Part shown: piece after piece, positions 8,801 to 16,920 of the stretch | Layout: each line of letters begins with the position of its first letter | Numbering within the stretch: the first letter of the stretch is position 1 | Assembly (NCBI GenBank): GCA_015068245.1 | Contig: SVKU01000002.1 | Location: forward strand, 124,001-188,000 | DNA: 64,000 nucleotides | Reading direction: 5' to 3' | Origin: Oscillospiraceae bacterium | Lineage (GTDB): Bacteria > Bacillota > Clostridia > Oscillospirales > Oscillospiraceae | Translations under genes and position numbers: made by a program | The notes under the pieces: generated by a model | Databases searched by the model: none | What the model was told of the DNA's origin: nothing | The model's input: the letters and a program-made list of their open reading frames with translations, nothing else

Positions 8801-9339
8801 TAATATCCCCCCTGTTATTTTGCTCATTATTTTAAGTATTCTTAAAAAAAATGAATTCTGGCGAGCTTCATACTCCGCCGGACTTTAAATCAATTTTATT
8901 GAATCACAGTTCAAATGTCACCACACCTGTATTTTGAAAAGTGTGGGAAACCATTTCATTTTTTCTGTTTGGTGTGGGAAAAAGTGTGGGGTGGGTAGTT
9001 GTTGGAGTTTTTATATACCGGTGGGCTATGGCGACAATATTTCTGTGTTGTCAGTGCTAGAGTCCACAGAATATTTCCCATGAAAACCCATTTGTATTTC
9101 AAAAGAATAAATGAACCGCCTCGCTTGCCGGTTCTCATAAACAAAGGCGATTCCTGCATCAGTGCGGAATCGCCTTTTCTATGTTATTCAGTACCTGACG
9201 TTCCTTTACAAGCACGATAACAATAGCACACAGAAGCCAAGTCCTATCAGCTTTGGGGGTTCCGGAATATGCTTTTTCTGTTTTGTTCCAACTGATGTTT
9301 TTCGGCTTTTTCAACCGGCATTGTTACTTCATCCTTCCG
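8801..9339. other. Gene-free stretch between the stress cluster and the acyl-CoA ligase
   Basis: No credible coding region is present. It holds a small palindrome TTTTAAG-TATT-CTTAAAA at 8830-8847 (about 30 bases upstream of the 8800 gene, a possible operator). Three close GTGTGGG direct repeats lie between about 8940 and 8992. A hairpin followed by a T-run is at 9143-9179. Otherwise nothing is recognisable. Confidence 0.5.
9143..9179. terminator. Hairpin terminator, probably for the acyl-CoA ligase operon
   Basis: Perfect 12-bp arms (9143-9154 and 9166-9177) enclose an 11-base loop. T-runs flank it on both strands (CCTTTT on plus, CCTTTG on minus). It is about 160 bases past the minus-strand ligase stop and is the only terminator-like structure there. 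Confidence 0.6.
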
Positions 9340-11061
9340 CTATTCCTGACTGCTCAGCTTGTTCAGTTCTTCCTCTTCAAGAACGCGGTAAGCAACCTTT
9401 CCGACCAAAGTTTTAGGCATTTCTTCCCGGAACTCAATGTCATACGGCATGGCATATTTGGCTACGTTCTTTTTGCAATGGTCAAATATGGCCTGTTTTG
9501 TCTCTTCGGTAGGTTCAACTCCGGGAGCCAGCTTGACAAAGGCTTTGACCTTCTGCATTTTGTAGGCATCCGGAACGCCTATAACACAGCTCATCTGCAC
9601 ATACTCATGGGCATCCAGAATGTTTTCCATCTGACCGGGATAGACATTGTATCCCGAGGTGATTATCATGCGTTTGGCACGTCCCTTGAAGTACACAAAG
9701 CCCTGCTCGTCCATCGTACCCAGATCACCGGTATAGACCCAGGTCAGGCCATCACTGTGAGTTCGCAAAGTTTCGGCAGTTTCCTCAGAATGGTTCATGT
9801 ATCCCTTCATAACGGTAGGTCCCGCCAGAAGGATCTCCCCTTCTTCGCCGTACGGTACTTCCTTATCGGTGCCGGGCTCAACAATTTTGATATAAGTGTC
9901 GGAAAAAGGCAGGCCTATGCTTCCTTCTTTTGCCATATGGGACGGAGTCAGGCAGCACGCCGTAACCGTTTCGGTGGTGCCGTATCCTTCACGCACCTGA
10001 ATCACTGCTTTGTGGTCATACAGGAATTTGTCGAATTTTTTCTTCAGCTCAATGGACAGAGAATCTCCTCCCGAGAACACTCCCTTAAGGCAACTCAGAT
10101 CAGCTCCATCCATAGATGGAAGTCTGAGCAGTGCCTCATAAAGTGTCGGTACACCGGCAATAAAATTACAGCGGTGCTTAACGATGAGCTTTGCATAGCT
10201 TTCCGGCGTAAAGCGAGGCACCAGAATGCATCTCCCGCCCTGGGTCAGCATGGTGTGGATACACACGCCAAGTCCGAACCCATGGAACAGCGGCATGGCT
10301 GCCAGCATTTTATCGCCGGGACGGAACATCTGATTGGCCGCTATTACCTGCTGACTGAGCGCATTGAAGTTTTTGTTTGTCAGCACGATACCCTTTGTGG
10401 TCCCGGTTGTTCCTCCGGAATAGAGTATTACCGCAGGATCATTCGACTTCCGCTCCACCTTATAGTTGTAGAAGCAGTACCGGCTGAGTTTCATGAACTC
10501 CGACCAGCGAATGACCGGAGCATCCTCAGGTATTTTTTCTATCTTTCGGCCTTCCGTCAGCATATATCCGGCTTTGATAGGTTTTGACAAAGCGTCCTTT
10601 ATGCTGGCAATGACCAGATTGACCACCTTTGTATTCTGGCGCACCCGTTCAAACTTGTGATAAAACTGATCAAGCGTGACAGCCGTTATACTTTGGGATT
10701 CATTGAGATAAAACTCTATTTCCTTTTCCGCCGACAGCGGATGGATCATGTTTGCAATGCCGCCCACAAGGTTCACCGCATAAAACATATAAATGGCCTG
10801 GGGACAGTTGGGCATAGCGATAGTTACCCTGTCTCCCTCACGGATGCCAATGGTTTTAAGTGCTTTGGCACAGGTTTCGATTTCCTGAACCATTTTGCGG
10901 TATGTGACAGGCTTTCCCATAAAATCGAAAGCTAAATAGTCTGGATACTTGCTTGACACCTGTTCCACCATTTCAAACATGGATCCTTCGAAATAGTCAA
11001 GGTGCATGGGTACATCTCCCATATGGTCTTTCCACGGAGTTTTTGCCGTAATGCTGTTCAT
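9340..11061 (-). CDS. AMP-forming acyl-CoA synthetase (fatty-acid-CoA ligase family)
   Basis: The 573-aa ANL-superfamily enzyme activates a carboxylic acid with ATP to an acyl-adenylate and then an acyl thioester. Visible motifs are the P-loop YSGGTTGTTKGI, the A5 motif EGYGTTET, the A7/A8 region YTGDLGTMDEQGF...RAKRMIITSGYNVYP, and the C-terminal catalytic lysine in PKTLVGKVAYR. Length and motif order fit medium/long-chain acyl-CoA ligases. The start lies in the tail of the acyltransferase-like gene upstream, so the two are co-translated. Together with the neighbouring lipid kinase, acyltransferase and phosphatase this suggests activation of a fatty acid for membrane or surface lipid modification. 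Substrate is unknown. Confidence 0.93.
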   Translation of the reverse strand: MNSITAKTPWKDHMGDVPMHLDYFEGSMFEMVEQVSSKYPDYLAFDFMGKPVTYRKMVQEIETCAKALKTIGIREGDRVTIAMPNCPQAIYMFYAVNLVGGIANMIHPLSAEKEIEFYLNESQSITAVTLDQFYHKFERVRQNTKVVNLVIASIKDALSKPIKAGYMLTEGRKIEKIPEDAPVIRWSEFMKLSRYCFYNYKVERKSNDPAVILYSGGTTGTTKGIVLTNKNFNALSQQVIAANQMFRPGDKMLAAMPLFHGFGLGVCIHTMLTQGGRCILVPRFTPESYAKLIVKHRCNFIAGVPTLYEALLRLPSMDGADLSCLKGVFSGGDSLSIELKKKFDKFLYDHKAVIQVREGYGTTETVTACCLTPSHMAKEGSIGLPFSDTYIKIVEPGTDKEVPYGEEGEILLAGPTVMKGYMNHSEETAETLRTHSDGLTWVYTGDLGTMDEQGFVYFKGRAKRMIITSGYNVYPGQMENILDAHEYVQMSCVIGVPDAYKMQKVKAFVKLAPGVEPTEETKQAIFDHCKKNVAKYAMPYDIEFREEMPKTLVGKVAYRVLEEEELNKLSSQE

Positions 11062-11062
11062 G

Positions 11063-11926
11063 TTAATAATCCACCTCGCAATTCAACGGCAGTTCCAGAA
11101 GTTCCGGGTTTTCCAGCAGAGTACGGAGCAGCCGGACAGTTTTTGAATAATAATATCCGTCGGCAAGACGTTCGTCGATAGTCAGGCCAAGGTCAACGCT
11201 TTCCCTCATTTCCACGCTGCCGTTTTCATCGTAAAAGGGGCGTTTCTTTATCTCGCCTATTACGCAGAACACGGAACAGGTACCCCAGTTGGTAAGATGG
11301 TGATACCCGGCGTGAAGTCCGATGGAGCCAAGATTCGACAGAACCACAGACGAATAAAAGGGATCTGTCGCAATAATTCCACCGGGCATCCACCCGTGTC
11401 TGTCGAGAAAACGTGCGCCGACGCCCACCAGCTTGATAACAAATCTCGGCAATTTCTTCACGAAATCCATGCTGGCGGTTGAAGGGTCTTTTTCTTCACT
11501 GCGGCAGAAAGATATCTGCCTGTAAATCTCATTGTGAATGGAATCAATATTCTCTTCGCCCGTGGTGGCGATCTTCGCCAGAGCCTCATCGCCATCGTCG
11601 GCAAACAGTTTTTTTACGGTAAATGAAGCTGTGACCTCATTGCGCTGATACATACTTTTGTTGGCGATAAATCTATTCATCTTGGGTCGCAAAGTGATGG
11701 TCTTCAGCATCGCTGTGACCATGATCTGGAACAGGTTGTACGCATATTCGGGGTTATCCGCATTTTTCTTTTCCAGATATGTATTGATGTTTGTAAGGTC
11801 AATGCGTTCGCTGATAAACGCCTCATTGTCGCATCGATTGGGATACATCAGCGGCATAATGGTATGCATGGAACTGATGTTTTTCAAATATGTTCCGTCT
11901 TTTCGGTCGCCCATTCTTTTACCCAT
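11063..11926 (-). CDS. E2/CAT-like acyltransferase lacking the usual catalytic His
   Basis: The 287-aa protein resembles the catalytic domain of 2-oxoacid dehydrogenase E2 and chloramphenicol acetyltransferases, without any lipoyl or subunit-binding domain. The family C-terminal motif DHRxxDG appears as DERLADG (residues 251-257), so the catalytic His is Glu252 while Asp256 remains. The stop is one base from the start of the acyl-CoA ligase. Similar ligase plus E2-like pairs are known in Clostridia, where the pair is thought to transfer an activated acyl group. With His replaced, it may be a structural or allosteric partner or use different chemistry. A regulator box (12016-12032) and a TATATT -10 element lie upstream. 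Confidence 0.85.
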   Translation of the reverse strand: MGKRMGDRKDGTYLKNISSMHTIMPLMYPNRCDNEAFISERIDLTNINTYLEKKNADNPEYAYNLFQIMVTAMLKTITLRPKMNRFIANKSMYQRNEVTASFTVKKLFADDGDEALAKIATTGEENIDSIHNEIYRQISFCRSEEKDPSTASMDFVKKLPRFVIKLVGVGARFLDRHGWMPGGIIATDPFYSSVVLSNLGSIGLHAGYHHLTNWGTCSVFCVIGEIKKRPFYDENGSVEMRESVDLGLTIDERLADGYYYSKTVRLLRTLLENPELLELPLNCEVDY

Positions 11927-11999
11927 AATCCTTCTCCTTCTCTCTGATAACCAAAGCGCACCTGCAGGCAGCCGGTCACTTTTTCAGTTATACATTTTG

Positions 12000-12032
12000 A
12001 ATATAATCAATATCTCTAAACTCAAAATAAAC
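12000..12032 (-). promoter_or_regulatory. Regulator box plus -10 upstream of the acyltransferase/ligase operon
   Basis: Read on the minus strand, 12032-12016 is GTTTATTTTGAGTTTAG, two half-sites with 11-bp period. Exactly ten bases later comes TATATT (12005-12000). The same arrangement occurs before the lipid kinase and the PlsC-like gene. An OmpR-type activator overlapping a weak -35 is the natural reading. Confidence 0.6.
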
Positions 12033-12050
12033 TTCTAACAAAATAATACA

Positions 12051-12100
12051 ACAGGGAGCGGCAAAACGCAAAGGTTTTGACGCTCCCTGTTGGTTTTTTA
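12051..12100 (-). terminator. Terminator of gtrA-like gene
   Basis: Outer arms ACAGGGAGCG/CGCTCCCTGT (12051-12060, 12081-12090) and inner arms CAAAAC/GTTTTG form a long stem directly after the GtrA stop. The minus strand continues TGTATTATTTTG. A T-rich run on the plus side makes it potentially bidirectional. Confidence 0.75.
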
Positions 12101-12502
12101 TCATTTCTTTAGCGTGTTTTCTTTTCCCCTGTAGACAACAAATTTGCAAAACAGGAATTCCAGCACGAAGTTGCAGATCATGGTTATCGCAAGGATCAGA
12201 AAATCATTTACACCATGGCTTTCCGCCAAATCCCCAAGATATGTGGACAGTGGAGTAAATACAAGATAAAACCCAAACACCTTAGCCATTGCCGCAGGAA
12301 TGTTTGCGGCGGATTTGAAGGTGTATCTTCTGTTCAGCGTGAAATTCCACAAAATGGATGCACACAAGGATATCAGATACGGTATCCAGTAATCCTTTAT
12401 GAATATTTCAAGGATCGCAAACAGCCCTATCTGGATCACTCCGGCAGAAATTGAAAACAGCGTAAACTTTACAGCCTGCCAAACGGATTGTTTTTGTTTC
12501 AT
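12101..12502 (-). CDS. GtrA family membrane protein
   Basis: The 133-aa protein has four predicted membrane helices (about 10-32, 37-55, 72-92 and 98-118) and the GtrA signatures WNFTLNRRYTF near the middle and FCKFVVYR at the end. GtrA proteins help flip or present polyprenyl-linked sugars in surface-polymer glycosylation. Here it is downstream of a histidine kinase and within a lipid-modification cluster. The start has GGGGGAGG upstream. A regulator box (12565-12581) overlaps the 3' end of the kinase gene just upstream, so gtrA may be transcribed separately as well as from the two-component operon. Confidence 0.9.
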   Translation of the reverse strand: MKQKQSVWQAVKFTLFSISAGVIQIGLFAILEIFIKDYWIPYLISLCASILWNFTLNRRYTFKSAANIPAAMAKVFGFYLVFTPLSTYLGDLAESHGVNDFLILAITMICNFVLEFLFCKFVVYRGKENTLKK

Positions 12503-12564
12503 TTTTTCCTCCCCCTTATTGTTATCCTTCGTTTTTCCTTGTTATTCCGGTTTGTACGCTGATT

Positions 12565-12581
12565 CTAAACTCAAACTAAAC
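12565..12581 (-). promoter_or_regulatory. Regulator box upstream of gtrA-like gene
   Basis: On the minus strand it reads GTTTAGTTTGAGTTTAG, the most perfect copy of the repeated box, with two identical GTTTAG half-sites 11 bases apart. It overlaps the stop codon of the histidine kinase gene. Unlike the other three copies there is no -10 element at a distance of ten; TACAAA lies at a distance of eight. Confidence 0.5.
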
Positions 12582-13646
12582 CCTTTGCAGCTTTGGCAGT
12601 TCTACGGTAAATGTGGTCTTACCGCTCCCGCTCTCAACACCGACTTCACCACCGTGCAGTCCAACGACACTTTTAACTATTGCAAGGCCAATGCCGTTTC
12701 CTTCGGAGGCATGAGATTCGTCTGCCTGATAGAATTTGTTGAATATCCGCTTATGGAACTCGGGCGGTATGTCACCCCCGTAATTGGCAACAGATACCCG
12801 CAGTGTCTGTTCCATTTCTTCAATCTTCAGCTCGATATCTCCATAGTCCGGCGAAAACTTCACCGCATTATCCAGCAGGTTTATCCAAACCTGTTTAAGC
12901 AGTTCCTCATTTGCCTCGATGTTATGCTCTTTCATATCAATACCAATGTCAAGGTTCTTTTTTTCCCATTTTTCAACCAAAAGAAGTACACTGTCCCGCA
13001 GCTGTTCAGATAGATTGAATGTTGTTACATCCGTCAGAATTGTCTGGTTTTCTATTCTGGTCAGATTCAGCACGTTGGTCGCCATCTGAGAGAGCCGAAC
13101 AGACTCTTCCTCAATAATACCAAGGTACTCGGTTCTTTCCTGTTCACTCAGGTTGCCCCGTTTAAGCAACTTGGCAAAGCCCGTTATGGACACAATAGGT
13201 GTCTTGAACTCGTGGGAAAAATTGTTGATAAAGTCGCTTCGCAGCATTTCCGTGCTTTCCAGCTCAGTGGCCATCCGGTTAAAGCTGTCTGTAAACTCAG
13301 CGACGGTTGAGTGCTTGCCCCAAAACCTGCCAAAATCTATGCGCGCCCGGTAATCACCTGCTGCCAGACGATTCATCTGATTGATTATTCTGTTTATCGG
13401 CTTCATCGGTATCTTGCCGAACACGAAGGTCATGCCCGCTCCGATAACAAGAGCTGCCAAACCAAAAATAATGATCACCCTTGCCGCAGACGGGACGGTA
13501 TTGTCAGGGCCTGTCAGTATTTCAAAACGTATCAGCACGTAAATCACAAAGCCGACCACAATAAGGGTCACAAGCATAAAACACAGCACCAGGGCCGTAA
13601 ACAAAAGCGTCAGGGCTAATCTGTGCTGGCGTTCCTGTTTTTTCAT
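12576..13646 (-). CDS. Sensor histidine kinase (HAMP-HisKA-HATPase)
   Basis: The 356-aa protein has two membrane helices (about 10-34 and 52-72) with only a short extracytoplasmic loop. A HAMP linker follows, then HisKA with the H-box NNFSHEFKTPIVSITGF (phospho-acceptor His in SHEFKTP). HATPase_c has the N-box QVWINLLDNAVKFSP and G-boxes GNGIGLAIV. The short loop places it among intramembrane-sensing kinases that commonly monitor the envelope. It lies 51 bases downstream of the response regulator and in the same direction. The start has a strong GAGGAGAG site. Confidence 0.94.
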   Translation of the reverse strand: MKKQERQHRLALTLLFTALVLCFMLVTLIVVGFVIYVLIRFEILTGPDNTVPSAARVIIIFGLAALVIGAGMTFVFGKIPMKPINRIINQMNRLAAGDYRARIDFGRFWGKHSTVAEFTDSFNRMATELESTEMLRSDFINNFSHEFKTPIVSITGFAKLLKRGNLSEQERTEYLGIIEEESVRLSQMATNVLNLTRIENQTILTDVTTFNLSEQLRDSVLLLVEKWEKKNLDIGIDMKEHNIEANEELLKQVWINLLDNAVKFSPDYGDIELKIEEMEQTLRVSVANYGGDIPPEFHKRIFNKFYQADESHASEGNGIGLAIVKSVVGLHGGEVGVESGSGKTTFTVELPKLQRV

Positions 13647-13697
13647 TTCTCTCTCCTCACATCAAAAGATGCACCCCCCGATTTTCATCGAGCAGCT

Positions 13698-14372
13698 TTA
13701 GACATTCTTTATCGCTTTATACCCCAAACCACGGACGGATACTATCTCAAACTCGTTCCATCCCTCAAACCGTTTTCTCAGCCTGCCAATGTGAACAGTC
13801 ACCGTTTCCCAACCCGTATTGCTTTCTGCTCCCCAGATCTCATCCATAAGCTGGATGCGGGTAAATATCTTTCCGGGGTAGGAAAGCAGCTTGTACAAAA
13901 GCATAAACTCTTTTTGGGGAAGTTCCTGTGTTTCTCCTCCACGGGAAACCGTAAACGCATCATAATCAAGCACAACACTCCCTACAGTCAGCCTGCGTTC
14001 GCTGGCTATCTGTGCCCTGCGCAAAAGAGCCTTGATGCGAAGAAGCATCTCTTCTTCGTCGATGGGCTTTGTAATGTAATCATCGGTTCCCACAATAAAG
14101 CCTCTGCGTTTGTCTTCCGGGAGCTGTTTGGCAGATATCATCAGGATAGGCAAATTGTTTTGGTTTTCCCTAAGGTTCTGCGTAAACTCATAACCGTCCA
14201 TTTTGGGCATCATAACATCAAGAACCACCAGGTCGATATGTTCCCGGTCCATGATATCCAGCGCAGCTTCTCCGTTCTCCGCTGTGAAAACAGTGTATTT
14301 TTCAGCCTCCAGAACGGCTTTTAACAAAATGCGTGTATTTTTATCGTCATCAACAACCAGTATCCGAAACAT
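13698..14372 (-). CDS. OmpR/PhoB-family response regulator
   Basis: The 224-aa start is at the ATG at 14370-14372 (MFRILVVDDD), six bases behind GAGGTG; a longer in-frame extension has no ribosome site. The receiver domain shows the acidic pair DD, the phospho-Asp in VVLDVMMPKMDG and the Lys in TDDYITKP. The C-terminal winged helix (about 128-222) has the trans_reg_C pattern LPQKEFMLLYKLLSYPGKIFTR...TVTVHIGRLRKR. It is the partner of the downstream kinase. OmpR-type regulators bind direct repeats with 11-bp spacing; boxes of that form precede all four transcription units of this cluster. Confidence 0.94.
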   Translation of the reverse strand: MFRILVVDDDKNTRILLKAVLEAEKYTVFTAENGEAALDIMDREHIDLVVLDVMMPKMDGYEFTQNLRENQNNLPILMISAKQLPEDKRRGFIVGTDDYITKPIDEEEMLLRIKALLRRAQIASERRLTVGSVVLDYDAFTVSRGGETQELPQKEFMLLYKLLSYPGKIFTRIQLMDEIWGAESNTGWETVTVHIGRLRKRFEGWNEFEIVSVRGLGYKAIKNV

Positions 14373-14413
14373 CCAAGTCACCTCATTTATCTGTACTGCC
14401 GTGCGCAGCGGTC

Positions 14414-15304
14414 TCAATCTTTGCAGCACACCCGAACTGCACGGTGCAGGCATTCAACATTTATGTGCTTTTTGCCGCTCTCTTTTTCTCCGTCCAGTGT
14501 CCAGTCCATATTTTCAGGCGCATCAATACTCAGTCCGTCCGTTTTTACAAAGGTCAGCATACTGCAATTGTAGGTCTGGTGTCTCAGTGCCTGGACACAT
14601 TCCGTAAGCTCCGAAATATCCCTCGGTGTGCGGATAAGCAAAAGCTCAAGCTTGCCGTCACAAAGATCCACCCAGTCTTCCGAAATCGTAAGAATTCCAC
14701 CCACACTGGTGGAATTGCTTATGGCTCCGAAAATATAATCATCTTCCATAACCGTTCCGTCTGACAGTCGGAACCGGACACGGCTTGGTTTCAGCTGAGA
14801 AAGTTCCTGAATGCCGCTCAGAATATACGCTGCATGGCCAAGAGCGTTTTTCAGTCCCTGAGGGGTTGAATAGCTGGTTTTTGTAAACGCACCGAACGAG
14901 GCAACATAGGTAAAGTATCTTTCCTCAAAGTAACCCACATCAAGGTACATTTCGTTTTCGGCAGCAATCACTTCGGCGGCTTGCGCCAGATCCGACGGTA
15001 TTCTCAGGCTGGAAGCAAAATCGTTGGTGGATCCCGCCGGGATATAGCCGATAGGTACATCTGTACCGCTTTTCAGCACGCCGGAAACCGTTTCGTTGAA
15101 GGTCCCGTCACCGCCGCATCCTACGATCATATCCACCTGAGGTGCATATTGGATCACCGCTTGCTCACCGTCACCCTGTCCCTCGGTGATGTGTGTAATC
15201 ACTTCATATCCTGCCCGGTTGAAAACGCTTATGATCTCCGCCAGATGTTTTTTTGCTTTTCTTTGTCCCGCACAGGGATTCACAACGAGCAACAGCTTTT
15301 TCAT
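14414..15304 (-). CDS. Diacylglycerol-kinase-family lipid kinase (YegS/BmrU-like)
   Basis: The 296-aa protein begins with VVNPCAGQRKA, and the nucleotide-binding GCGGDGTFNE motif (about residues 61-70) followed by PIGYIPAGSTNDFA is diagnostic of the DAGK catalytic domain. The C-terminal beta-rich domain fits the YegS/DgkB group. These enzymes phosphorylate diacylglycerol, sphingoid or related lipids at the inner membrane face. It is the first gene of the operon with the two-component system. A copy of the regulator box plus a TATTAT -10 element lies about 80-110 bases upstream. The combination implies envelope signals control recycling or modification of diacylglycerol, which is inference. 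Confidence 0.92.
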   Translation of the reverse strand: MKKLLLVVNPCAGQRKAKKHLAEIISVFNRAGYEVITHITEGQGDGEQAVIQYAPQVDMIVGCGGDGTFNETVSGVLKSGTDVPIGYIPAGSTNDFASSLRIPSDLAQAAEVIAAENEMYLDVGYFEERYFTYVASFGAFTKTSYSTPQGLKNALGHAAYILSGIQELSQLKPSRVRFRLSDGTVMEDDYIFGAISNSTSVGGILTISEDWVDLCDGKLELLLIRTPRDISELTECVQALRHQTYNCSMLTFVKTDGLSIDAPENMDWTLDGEKESGKKHINVECLHRAVRVCCKD

Positions 15305-15379
15305 AGCGCAAACTCCTTTTGTCCTGTTCGCAAATTGCAGAATCGCCCATCATGGCATTCCTTTCCGAACATATCAGAA

Positions 15380-15412
15380 ATAATAACGTTTTTTTCTAAA
15401 CTGAATCGAAAC
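15380..15412 (-). promoter_or_regulatory. Regulator box plus -10 upstream of the lipid-kinase/two-component operon
   Basis: The minus strand reads GTTTCGATTCAGTTTAG (15412-15396), then ten bases, then TATTAT (15385-15380). It lies back to back with the plus-strand copy at 15429-15445 in the divergent spacer. This would make the two-component system autoregulated. Confidence 0.6.
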
Positions 15413-15428
15413 AAACGCAAGGCATAAA

Positions 15429-15461
15429 GTTTTGTTTCAGTTTATATTTGAGGGGTAATCT
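15429..15461 (+). promoter_or_regulatory. Regulator box plus -10 upstream of the PlsC-like/PAP2 operon
   Basis: It reads GTTTTGTTTCAGTTTAT (15429-15445), then ten bases, then TAATCT (15456-15461). The orientation is towards the plus-strand genes, mirroring the minus-strand copy 17 bases away. Confidence 0.6.
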
Positions 15462-15491
15462 GTATGTACTCCCTATGAAAGGACGGAGCAT

Positions 15492-16265
15492 ATGGAAAAA
15501 AGCACATCTCTATTATACAGAACAATCAGGGGTCTGGTAAAGCTTTTCTATCCCAAAATTGAAGTGGTGGGGGCTGAAAAACTGCCTGACGAGCCCTTTA
15601 TTGTTGTGGGTAATCACTGTCAGATGAACGGTCCCATCGCCTGCGAACTGTATTTCCCGGGCAGCCGATACATCTGGTGCGCCGGTCAGATGATGCATTT
15701 GAAAGAAGTTCCGGCATACGCTTTTCAGGACTTTTGGTCAAAAAAGCCCAAACGGATCCGCTGGTTTTACAGGTTTCTTTCGTACATCATCGCTCCCTTT
15801 TCCGTATGCGTATTCAATAACGCTCACACAATTCCTGTATACAGGGATGCACGGCTTATGACCACATTCCGAACCTCCATCGAGAAGCTGGAACAAGGCT
15901 CAAGCCTTATCATTTTCCCCGAACACGACAAACCGTATAACAATATCATATGCGAGTTTCAGGACAAGTTTATCGACATCGCCCGTCTTCATTACAAAAA
16001 GACCGGCAAAGAAGCCTGCTTTGTTCCCCTTTACCTTGCTCCCGATCTCAGGCAAATGCATATCGGTGAAGCAATACGTTTTAATGCCGATGCTCCCATC
16101 AAGGAAGAGCGTCAGCGCATATGCAGCCGTCTGATGGCAGAAATCACGAGTATGGCTTACTCTCTGCCGGAACACAAAGTTGTTCCATATAACAATGTCC
16201 CCAAAAGGCTTTATCTTTCCAACATTCCCGGCGAGGCAAACGAAAATGAAACGACCTGTTGTTAA
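15492..16265 (+). CDS. PlsC-like 1-acylglycerol-3-phosphate acyltransferase family protein
   Basis: The 257-aa protein has the lysophospholipid-acyltransferase fold. The block IVVGNHCQMNGP (residues 37-48) corresponds to the NHx4D motif, but the Asp position is Gly47. The third block LIIFPEHDKPYNN replaces the usual FPEGTRS. An IPVYRD-like second block is present (TIPVYRDARLM). The altered motifs suggest an unusual acyl acceptor or weak activity. It overlaps the following PAP2 gene by 20 bases, so the two are co-translated. A regulator box sits upstream. Likely inner-membrane associated. The family call is firm, the reaction uncertain. Confidence 0.82.
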   Translation: MEKSTSLLYRTIRGLVKLFYPKIEVVGAEKLPDEPFIVVGNHCQMNGPIACELYFPGSRYIWCAGQMMHLKEVPAYAFQDFWSKKPKRIRWFYRFLSYIIAPFSVCVFNNAHTIPVYRDARLMTTFRTSIEKLEQGSSLIIFPEHDKPYNNIICEFQDKFIDIARLHYKKTGKEACFVPLYLAPDLRQMHIGEAIRFNADAPIKEERQRICSRLMAEITSMAYSLPEHKVVPYNNVPKRLYLSNIPGEANENETTCC

Positions 16266-16920
16266 TTATAAAGAATTCAGCCTGAGCAAAATAAACGAAC
16301 CGCAATTCTCCCACCTGAAATATCTTTGGGGATGGATAGGATACTTCATTCTTTTCTTCCTTACCGAAAGATTCATTCCTGCAGAAAAGTGCTCTCCTAT
16401 CCACTGTGCGTTGGATGACATGATACCTTTCTGCGAGTATTTCGCCATCGCATATGTATTCTGGTATGTTCTGATAGTCGTTTCTCTGCTGTATTTTGCG
16501 CTGTATGATCCTTCTTTCTTTAAGCAGCTGATGACGTATATTATAGTTACTCAAGTCGTGGCGATAACCATATACGTTTTATTCCCCAGCAGGCAGGATC
16601 TGCGGCCGGAAGTTTTTCCCAGAGACAATATCCTTACCCGTCTCATGGGTTTCATATACAGCGTAGACACCAATACAGGTGTGTGTCCGTCCTTGCATGT
16701 TTCCTACTCTTTAGGCATTGCCTCAACCTGGCTGAAATATAAGGACTCATCAAAGCTGTGGAAATGCTTTGTGGTAGTGGCAGTGGTGCTCATTTGTATG
16801 TCCGTGGCTTTTGTCAAGCAGCACTCTGTATTGGATATCGCTGCCGCCGTCCCGGTTTGCCTGCTGGCAGAGATAATTGCTTTCGGCAAAAGCTATTGGA
16901 CACACAGGTTAAGGCAATAA
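16246..16920 (+). CDS. PAP2-superfamily membrane phosphatase
   Basis: The 224-aa start is at the ATG at 16246, inside the end of the preceding gene, nine bases after GAGG. There are about six membrane helices. PAP2 catalytic motifs are visible as CPSLHVSYSLG (the PSxxH block) and VKQHSVLDI (His and Asp of the third block). The first, KxxxxxxRP block is degenerate. Members dephosphorylate phosphatidic acid, undecaprenyl pyrophosphate or related lipids on the outer membrane face. Coupled with an acyltransferase and a lipid kinase it could complete a phosphatidate/diacylglycerol cycle. Confidence 0.88.
   Translation: MKRPVVNYKEFSLSKINEPQFSHLKYLWGWIGYFILFFLTERFIPAEKCSPIHCALDDMIPFCEYFAIAYVFWYVLIVVSLLYFALYDPSFFKQLMTYIIVTQVVAITIYVLFPSRQDLRPEVFPRDNILTRLMGFIYSVDTNTGVCPSLHVSYSLGIASTWLKYKDSSKLWKCFVVVAVVLICMSVAFVKQHSVLDIAAAVPVCLLAEIIAFGKSYWTHRLRQ

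Noticed and set aside
11063-11926. Pyruvate dehydrogenase E2 subunit
   Set aside because: There is no lipoyl or E1/E3-binding domain and no E1 or E3 gene nearby, and the catalytic His is missing.
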